Positions 6,183 through 10,659 of a stretch of 10,659 nt of DNA are shown one piece after another. The stretch comes from JAAYYY01 sp964602995 (lineage in GTDB: Bacteria; Chloroflexota; Anaerolineae; Promineifilales; Promineifilaceae): contig CAZRTM010000127.1 of assembly GCA_964602995.1 (NCBI GenBank), positions 1 through 10,659 of the forward strand, written 5' to 3'. The notes under the pieces are model-generated. The model saw only the letters and a list, made by a program, of their open reading frames with translations, was not told where the DNA came from and did not search any database. The position numbers were made by a program, and so were the translations under genes. How positions within the stretch are numbered: position 1 is the first letter of the stretch; each line of letters starts with the position of its first letter.

Positions 6183-6881
6183 TCACTTTTGGGTTCCTTC
6201 AAGTAGTATTCGTAATACTTCATCCGTATCGCGGAGACTTTCCAGGAGATAGTCCGGATTGTACTGGGCCAGTGTCTCCATGGAGTGGTTGCCGGTTGCC
6301 ACAGCAACGGCCACCGCCTCTGCAGCACGAGCGCATAGAATATCGGCGGGTGTGTCACCGACGATAACGGTGGTGTCGCCGTTGAAGTGGTGGCCGGTGT
6401 GATGGCAGGCGCGAGCAATGGCCAGAGGGCCTAATGCGTTGCGGTCGCGGGCGTCAGAGCCGTAGGCGCCGGCCACGAAAAGGGAAGGGTCGATACCCGC
6501 TGCAGCCAGTTTCAGGGGAGCGGTGGAGGCGATATTCCCGGTGACCAGCCCCAGCACAACGTCGCGCCGCTCCTTGAGGGCATCGAGCAGTTGGGGCACC
6601 CCTGGGCAGACTTGCATGCCGTGTTCGGGGAAAACAGAACGCCCATGTACGGCCATTCGCTCGTAAACCTGTTCGATACGCGCTTCCACGTCGGCCTCGG
6701 CAATGCCGGCCGCCTGCAACACGTCGAAGATGATGAGAGGATCGGTTTTCCCCGCCATCTGATAGCTCTCGATAGGCCCCGTTGTTCCGTATACTTCTTG
6801 GAGAGCGGCTTCTAAGGCAGCGCGTCCCGCACGATTGGCGTGGATAAGTGTACCATCGATATCAAAAAGAATCAGACGCAT
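6183..6881 (-). CDS. HAD-superfamily phosphatase, phosphoglycolate phosphatase-like
   Basis: This 232-residue HAD hydrolase has all four catalytic motifs. Motif I is FDIDGTL (Asp7 nucleophile, Asp9), motif II is LVTGN (Thr114), the motif III Lys is in APLKLAAAGI (Lys124), and motif IV is IVGDTPADI (Asp176, Asp180). The helical cap between motif I and II (about residues 15-90) is of the subfamily IA, phosphoglycolate phosphatase/beta-phosphoglucomutase kind. The physiological substrate cannot be read from sequence. ATG 6881 is chosen because it starts directly at the Rossmann strand RLILFDIDG, as in relatives. A TTG at 6917 would add 12 non-conserved residues and overlap the -35-like element. 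It is the first gene of a minus-strand cluster with two hypotheticals and the esterase. Confidence 0.93.
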   Translation of the reverse strand: MRLILFDIDGTLIHANRAGRAALEAALQEVYGTTGPIESYQMAGKTDPLIIFDVLQAAGIAEADVEARIEQVYERMAVHGRSVFPEHGMQVCPGVPQLLDALKERRDVVLGLVTGNIASTAPLKLAAAGIDPSLFVAGAYGSDARDRNALGPLAIARACHHTGHHFNGDTTVIVGDTPADILCARAAEAVAVAVATGNHSMETLAQYNPDYLLESLRDTDEVLRILLEGTQK

Positions 6882-6888
6882 GACTATA

Positions 6889-6917
6889 ACTGTACCGTCT
6901 GGTTTCTGAATGGGCAA
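6889..6917 (-). promoter_or_regulatory. Putative promoter for the HAD gene, leaderless geometry
   Basis: Reading the minus strand, TTGCCC (6917-6912), a 17-nt spacer and TACAGT (6894-6889) resemble a sigma-70-type promoter with 4/6 matches in each box. The -10 ends 7 nt before the A of ATG 6881, so transcription would begin at or one base before the start codon. No Shine-Dalgarno is present. Prediction only. Confidence 0.35.
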
Positions 6918-7013
6918 CGAAAATGAAAGTTTTCTTGGGGATGATGGGACCGCAGATGAGAAGGTCTATTGGCGCTTGTCGAGATGGGCAGCTTCAGATA
7001 AAACGGAATAACG

Positions 7014-7610
7014 ATGGACGACATACCTGAACCGCAAGAAGAAAGAACACTTTCACTGCATCCCTTACCAGAGCATGCAGTTGACCTGATCAATGCTTTG
7101 CCGGTTTCACCACATCTCCTGGCCCATCTGGTGTTGGTGCACGATGTGGCGTGGCGGCTTGTGGAGGGGATACAGGCGGCCTGGCCTGAGCTGGCGTTTG
7201 ACGCCGGTGCGGTGCTTTTTGGCGCGGCAACCCACGACATTGGCAAGGTGCGCCATCCGGAGGAGATGGTGGGTCCGGGGCAGGCGCACCATGAGGCGGG
7301 CGTGGAGCTTTTGCAGGAACAGGGCGTGGAGCCGGAACGAGCGCGCTTTGCGCGCACTCACGCCACCTGGCAAGAGGAAGAGCAGGTAACGTTTGAGGAT
7401 CTGTTGGTGGCCCTGGCCGATGTGGTGTGGGCCGGGGGCCGTAATCGCACCCTGGAGGATGCGATTACGGCGAAGATCGTGGAGGCCAGCGCCAACGAAG
7501 TGTGGCAGGCCTACATGGATCTTGACGATCTGATTGTGCAAGTAGGAACCGATGCCGAGCTGCGGCTGGTGTGGCAAACTCAGTTTGCCGAACCTGAGGA
7601 GCTAGAGTAG
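7014..7610 (+). CDS. HD-domain metal-dependent phosphohydrolase-like protein
   Basis: The 198-residue soluble protein carries the HD-superfamily metal ligands in order: His43 in LVLVHDVAWRL, the His74-Asp75 pair in ATHDIGKVRHP, nearby histidines His92, His93 and His116, and a distal Asp136 in VALADVVWAG. The HDIGK core is typical of HD phosphohydrolases that act on nucleotides or phosphoesters. The substrate is unknown, and no partner domain is attached. ATG 7014 has only a weak GGAA 8-10 nt upstream. TTGTCG (6976-6981) and TAAAAC (6999-7004), spaced 17 nt, could form a weak promoter giving an almost leaderless message. It diverges from the HAD gene over 132 nt. Its last 9 nt overlap the convergent aldolase gene. 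Confidence 0.88.
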   Translation: MDDIPEPQEERTLSLHPLPEHAVDLINALPVSPHLLAHLVLVHDVAWRLVEGIQAAWPELAFDAGAVLFGAATHDIGKVRHPEEMVGPGQAHHEAGVELLQEQGVEPERARFARTHATWQEEEQVTFEDLLVALADVVWAGGRNRTLEDAITAKIVEASANEVWQAYMDLDDLIVQVGTDAELRLVWQTQFAEPEELE

Positions 7611-8504
7611 CTGCTTTAGCTCTTGCCAGAGATCGGGGCAGTTGGCAGCCGGCCGGGGCGGGACGGGCGGGCCTATATCAATTCCACGTTGTTGCAGAAT
7701 CTCTTTGATGGCGCCGATGCGAGCGCCGGCCGGCATGCGGTCCAGCAGGCGGTTGATTCGCTGTTGTTCGGCGCGGGCCGCTTCCAAATCCCCGGCGGCA
7801 AATGCTTCCGTGAGGCTGACAAAAGGCTCGGGAATAGCGGTCGCGAGACCGCTGATCAGGCCACCGGCGCCCATAGCCAGGGCGCCCAGCGCAATGCGCT
7901 CATTGCCGACCAGCACAATCGTCCCTTCCGGAGCAGCGTCGATCAACTGGCGCACAATCTGGGCGTCAGCGCGGCTGCTTTTGACGCCTGCCAAAGCCGG
8001 AATCGACCGGCCCAGGGATTGTAAAAGGCCGGGGCTAACGCCGTTGATGGCCATGTGGGGGATGTCATAGACAAACAGCGGCATGCCGGGCACGGCAGCG
8101 GCGGTCTCTTCGAAATAGGCCGCCAGAGCGCTATCGGGCATGCCGAAGAAGGTGGGGGTGATAATCACAATGGCATCCGCGCCGATCTTTTCGGCGTGTT
8201 GCGCCAGCTCAATCGTTTCGGCAGTTGTGTTGCTGCCGGCGTGAACCAGCACGGGCACGCGGCCATCCACCACACGAATCGCCTGCTCGTGGAGCAGTTT
8301 GCGCTGCTCGATGGAGAGTACAAGGCCCTCGCCCGTGGTGCCGCCAACGAACAGGCCCTTAACTCCGGCGCCAATCAATAGATCGGTCAGCGGGCCAAGC
8401 GCATCGACGTTGACGTGGTAGCCGTCATCATGCAATGGCGTGGCCATCGCCGGCAGAACACCAACAGAGATGCGGGCAAGAAGCTGTCTTACTTTTTCTA
8501 GCAT
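7602..8504 (-). CDS. Dihydrodipicolinate synthase / N-acetylneuraminate lyase family aldolase
   Basis: This is a 300-residue class I TIM-barrel aldolase, the normal family length. Key residues are visible. GGTTGEG (54-60) supplies the Thr pair that binds the keto-acid carboxylate, Tyr146 lies in YDIP, and the Schiff-base Lys175 lies in LAGVKSS. The family condenses or cleaves pyruvate-type keto acids with aldehydes. It is probably not the lysine-pathway DHDPS, because the Arg of the usual YN(V/I)PxRT motif is absent: here the motif continues YDIPHMAING. A catabolic or sugar-acid aldolase or dehydratase is more likely. ATG 8504 has GAGGA about 5 nt upstream. The gene follows the aminotransferase by 33 nt, likely as one operon, and its stop overlaps the end of the HD gene. 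Confidence 0.92.
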   Translation of the reverse strand: MLEKVRQLLARISVGVLPAMATPLHDDGYHVNVDALGPLTDLLIGAGVKGLFVGGTTGEGLVLSIEQRKLLHEQAIRVVDGRVPVLVHAGSNTTAETIELAQHAEKIGADAIVIITPTFFGMPDSALAAYFEETAAAVPGMPLFVYDIPHMAINGVSPGLLQSLGRSIPALAGVKSSRADAQIVRQLIDAAPEGTIVLVGNERIALGALAMGAGGLISGLATAIPEPFVSLTEAFAAGDLEAARAEQQRINRLLDRMPAGARIGAIKEILQQRGIDIGPPVPPRPAANCPDLWQELKQLL

Positions 8505-8537
8505 AGTTTCCTCATTGCGTTTTCTGCCTGAAGCGGG

Positions 8538-9863
8538 TTAAAGGTGTCGTTTCTCCGCTTCAGTGAGCGCTTCTTCGAAAATCTGTAGACCCTCGTCTAC
8601 GAGTGAGCGCGAGATATTGAGAGGGGGAGTGATACGCAGGACGTTGGCGCCACAGGGTAGAAGCAGAAGGCCGTTGTGGAAAGCTTGCTGAATTGTTTCG
8701 TTGCGCACGTCGGCCGCGCGTTGTTTGCTTTCGCGGTCTTTGACCATTTCGACGCCGATCATCAGGCCGCGCCCGCGGACCTCACCGATGCTGGGGTGGC
8801 GCATCTGCATCTCAGCAAGCGCGTCCATGATGTAGTCGCCGGTTTCCTGAGCCTGTTGCTGTAGCCCTTCTTCCTCGATGACCTGCAACGTCGCCAGAGC
8901 GGAAGCAGTGGCGATGGGATTGCCGCCGAAGGTGCTGCCGTGCGCGCCCCGAGGCCAATTCATAAGCTCGCGCCGGGCAATGATGCCGCCGAGGGGTAGG
9001 CCGCTGGCAATACCCTTGGCGAAGCAGAGGATGTCAGGCTCAACGTCTTCGTGTTCGATTGCCCACCAGCGCCCGGTGCGGCCCACACCACTCTGAATTT
9101 CATCGACAATCAGCAAAATGCCGTACTTATCGCATAGATCGCGCAGACGACGCATGAAGCCGGGAGCGGGAATAACATAACCGCCTTCACCCTGAATCGG
9201 CTCAATCAGAACGGCAGCAACGGTGTGCGGATCCAGTACATTGGTGAAGACATGCTCCTCCAGATAGCGAACAACGGTCTCGCCATATCCTTCGCCATCG
9301 CGGCTGGCAAGCACAGGGCGGTAGGGATTGGGATAAGGCAGGTGTTGTACGGGCACGGCCTGCTCATACCCGGCGCGTTGGACGGCCTTGCTGGCGGTGA
9401 AGGAGAGGGCGCCAAGCGTACGCCCGTGGAAGCCGCCAAAGAAGCCAATAAAGCGGTTGCGGCGGGTGTAGTACATGGCCAATTTAATGGCAGCCTCTAC
9501 AGCCTCTGTGCCCGAGTTGCCATAATAGATGAGGCTCTCATCCATGGGCGCCGTTTTTTGCAGCTTCTCGGCCAGCTCCACTGCAGCAGGGTCAAAAAAA
9601 TCGCTGAGGCAGATGTGCCAGAACTTTTCGACCTGTTCCTTCACCGCTGCTTCGACTTTCGGGTGGCGATGACCTACGTTGTGTACGCCAATGCCGGCCA
9701 TGAAATCGATGTAGCGGCGGCCGTCTACGTCCCAGACTTCGGAACCCTCAGCACAATCAACCACCAGCGGATATTCGCGTGTATAAGATGGGGACATGGT
9801 GAGCTGATCTCGCTCAATTATGGCCTTCGCACGAGGGCCGACGCCGTCCAGCGTAAAGTTCAT
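8538..9863 (-). CDS. Class III PLP-dependent aminotransferase (GABA/acetylornithine aminotransferase family)
   Basis: This cytosolic fold-type I PLP enzyme, 441 residues, has the expected motifs (numbered from this start): YGNSGTEAVEAAIKLA (about 114-129, phosphate cup), GGFHGRT (about 143-149), EPIQGEGG (221-228), the PLP-ring Asp in VDEIQSGVGRTG (Asp254), the Schiff-base Lys283 in FAKGIASGLPLGG, and GSTFGGNP (309-316). The N-terminus, with GPRAKAIIERD and SPSYTREYPLV, is of the kind found in GABA/omega-amino-acid aminotransferases. That family also includes amino-acid racemases, so the substrate is open. Two ATGs lie in tandem at 9866 and 9863. The AGGAGG site is 5 nt before the second and only 2 nt before the first, so 9863 is preferred. 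Next to it is a keto-acid aldolase, hinting that the two handle related metabolites. Confidence 0.93.
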   Translation of the reverse strand: MNFTLDGVGPRAKAIIERDQLTMSPSYTREYPLVVDCAEGSEVWDVDGRRYIDFMAGIGVHNVGHRHPKVEAAVKEQVEKFWHICLSDFFDPAAVELAEKLQKTAPMDESLIYYGNSGTEAVEAAIKLAMYYTRRNRFIGFFGGFHGRTLGALSFTASKAVQRAGYEQAVPVQHLPYPNPYRPVLASRDGEGYGETVVRYLEEHVFTNVLDPHTVAAVLIEPIQGEGGYVIPAPGFMRRLRDLCDKYGILLIVDEIQSGVGRTGRWWAIEHEDVEPDILCFAKGIASGLPLGGIIARRELMNWPRGAHGSTFGGNPIATASALATLQVIEEEGLQQQAQETGDYIMDALAEMQMRHPSIGEVRGRGLMIGVEMVKDRESKQRAADVRNETIQQAFHNGLLLLPCGANVLRITPPLNISRSLVDEGLQIFEEALTEAEKRHL

Positions 9864-9868
9864 CATAA

Positions 9869-9874
9869 CCTCCT
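9869..9874 (-). promoter_or_regulatory. Ribosome binding site that selects the second of two tandem ATGs
   Basis: AGGAGG on the minus strand lies 2 nt before ATG 9866 and 5 nt before ATG 9863. The second spacing is within the normal range and the first is too tight, so initiation at 9863 is expected. Confidence 0.75.
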
Positions 9875-9934
9875 AATTGATAGTGTGGAATAAGTTTGAT
9901 CGACAGTGAGTGTTTAGTCCGCTGCTCCCGCCCT

Positions 9935-10255
9935 TTACTCTTCTGGTTCTAGCGTGAACGTCAGAGGGAATCCTTCGAGGCGGGCTGCAAAGTGGGCTTT
10001 GCCAACACGCCGCTCGGCCTCGGATTTGGGCAGAACAGCGACCAGCGCGATTCCGTTTGTATGCGCCAGATAGGTGATGTGTTCGGCAATGACCGGCGTT
10101 AGCTCGAAAATGCGTACCAGGATGACAATGACGAAGTCATAGGGTGTGATATCGTCATTGTGGATCAATACCTTGTACGGAGGCTCTTTAGCCGTTTCCT
10201 GCTCAACGTCTTCTTCCTTCTCTATGTCAGGCGTGATCAGGGGCTGGGCACTCAT
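9935..10255 (-). CDS. clpS: ATP-dependent Clp protease adaptor ClpS
   Basis: ClpS binds proteins with destabilising N-terminal residues and delivers them to the ClpA or ClpC AAA+ unfoldase of the Clp protease (N-end rule). The 106-residue product has an acidic, probably flexible N-terminal arm (about 1-24), as in other ClpS proteins. The core begins at YKVLIHNDDITPYDFVIVIL (27-46), whose NDD and following Thr-Pro are diagnostic of the substrate pocket. It continues with HITYLAHTNGIALVAV (about 64-79), the region carrying the conserved His, and closes with AHFAARLEGFPLTFTLEPE. ATG 10255 is chosen because upstream in-frame sequence is unlike ClpS and a -10 box lies just ahead. No clpA or clpC gene is in the window. 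Its stop is about 71 nt before the aminotransferase gene. Confidence 0.94.
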   Translation of the reverse strand: MSAQPLITPDIEKEEDVEQETAKEPPYKVLIHNDDITPYDFVIVILVRIFELTPVIAEHITYLAHTNGIALVAVLPKSEAERRVGKAHFAARLEGFPLTFTLEPEE

Positions 10256-10261
10256 GAGCCG

Positions 10262-10290
10262 ATTATAATTGCGCCGGTGGTGAGAAGCAA
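10262..10290 (-). promoter_or_regulatory. Putative clpS promoter, exactly leaderless geometry
   Basis: On the minus strand TTGCTT (10290-10285), a 17-nt spacer and a perfect TATAAT (10267-10262) are followed by six bases and then the ATG at 10255. With standard -10 to +1 spacing, transcription would start on the A of the start codon. No Shine-Dalgarno exists. The sequence matches are direct; the function is inferred. Confidence 0.5.
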
Positions 10291-10530
10291 TTGTAGTGGA
10301 ACTAGAGTTTACATTGTGAAACGGGGTGGTTGAGCAAGCATACACTTATTTAGAGACTCCGCTCGAGATGCTGGTCTCGCGTTATTGTGATTAGCCATTC
10401 CTGGAGAAGAGACGCCATGCTAGGGCTAAGTTGGTGACAGCTTCGAACGCCACCAACTCGAAGCCGGAGAGAGCGGCCTCAACCTGGATTGGATTTCGAG
10501 GATGCTTTTCCGCGTGCCTAGGTGTCGTGG
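10291..10530. other. Intergenic region between clpS and the truncated right-edge gene
   Basis: About 240 bases in which I find no convincing gene. A 62-codon plus-strand frame from 10431 looks random: it crosses the inverted repeats and the end of the opposite-strand gene. No tRNA-like fold is apparent. The only clear structure is the interleaved inverted repeat at 10429-10464. A minor GAGAC...GTCTC pair (about 10352-10377) is too short to call. Confidence 0.5.
10429..10464. repeat. Two interleaved perfect inverted repeats (pseudoknot topology)
   Basis: AGTTGGTG (10429-10436) pairs with CACCAACT (10451-10458), an 8-bp perfect stem with a 14-nt loop. GCTTCGA (10440-10446) pairs with TCGAAGC (10458-10464), a 7-bp perfect stem with an 11-nt loop. 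The 5' arm of the second lies in the loop of the first and vice versa, sharing only base 10458. The two are therefore alternative hairpins or an H-type pseudoknot. It lies just past the 3' end of the right-edge minus-strand gene and upstream of clpS. No U-tract follows on either strand, so a simple intrinsic terminator is not supported. Confidence 0.6.
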
Positions 10531-10659
10531 TTAAGCGGCATCATCTGCCTTCTTTAGTTGTGTCCAATCCGGCCTGCCGCGTTCGACCCACTCTTCGTAC
10601 TTGCTGCCGTCGGGCATAGTTGCACCTTCAAGCGACTTTGCTTCAAGTAGCTGGTCGGG
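10531..10659 (-). CDS. C-terminal fragment of a probable pentapeptide-repeat protein, 5' end beyond window
   Basis: Reading the minus strand from the window edge, an open frame of 42 codons ends in TAA at 10533-10531. It starts PDQLLEAKSLEGATMPDGSK, then has a charged, Trp-containing end, YEEWVERGRPDW, and finishes KKADDAA. The segment L-x-x-A-K-S-L-x-G-A-T-M-P-D-G is what typically closes the right-handed beta-helix of pentapeptide-repeat proteins, whose body repeats A(D/N)LxX. The repeats themselves would lie beyond 10659, so the assignment rests on the C-terminal signature alone. Pentapeptide-repeat proteins have diverse and mostly unknown roles. The gene is co-directional with clpS, about 275 nt upstream of it. 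Confidence 0.6.
   Translation of the reverse strand, partial: PDQLLEAKSLEGATMPDGSKYEEWVERGRPDWTQLKKADDAA

Noticed and set aside
7602..8504. Assignment as lysine-pathway dapA
   Set aside because: The Arg after the YxxP motif that is typical of true DHDPS is missing, and the neighbours are not lysine-biosynthesis genes.
10256..10345. Longer clpS start upstream of ATG 10255
   Set aside because: The extra 30 residues are unlike ClpS and would run across the -10 and -35-like boxes.
10429..10464. Integron attC site or intrinsic terminator
   Set aside because: I could not match the attC core sites in either orientation and no integrase is present. No U-tract follows the hairpins on either strand.

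Overview
The window looks like chromosome of a moderately GC-rich bacterium. It is probably a member of the Chloroflexota (Anaerolineae or Caldilineae-like). That placement is an inference from a lipoprotein with a Thr-Pro-rich linker, CACGGAG/ACAGAG-type dispersed repeats, and small hypotheticals I cannot name next to ordinary housekeeping genes. I see no phage, transposase, CRISPR array, rRNA or tRNA.

Layout. Positions 1-2387 hold a minus-strand housekeeping cluster: ruvB, a small two-helix membrane protein of the DUF2905 type, and queA, which runs off the left edge. Diverging from ruvB, the plus strand carries upp (uracil salvage) and then a polyprenyl-phosphate sugar-1-phosphate transferase of the WecA/TagO/MraY superfamily. 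The 3' end of that transferase gene runs into a block of CACGGAG/ACAGAG repeats in inverted orientation. On the other side of the repeat, a minus-strand cluster (6881 down to 4352) encodes a HAD phosphatase, a 92-aa hypothetical, a 146-aa hypothetical and a lipoprotein esterase. An HD-domain protein diverges from the HAD gene on the plus strand and collides stop-to-stop with a minus-strand pair: a class III aminotransferase followed by a DapA/NanA-family aldolase. Further right are clpS and, cut by the right edge, the last 42 codons of what looks like a pentapeptide-repeat protein.

Functional themes are DNA repair and tRNA modification (ruvB, queA), nucleobase salvage (upp), envelope glycan initiation (the transferase), protein turnover (clpS), and a probable small amino or keto acid pathway (aminotransferase plus aldolase). 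No dedicated defence or mobile system is evident.

The points most worth a second look are these. The sugar-phosphate transferase has Ser where the superfamily's conserved catalytic or Mg-binding Asp is expected. Repeat DNA supplies its C-terminal tail. Several genes (clpS, the HAD gene, ruvB) have promoter-like elements placed so that transcripts would be leaderless or nearly so. An interleaved pair of perfect inverted repeats with pseudoknot topology lies between clpS and the truncated gene at the right edge.
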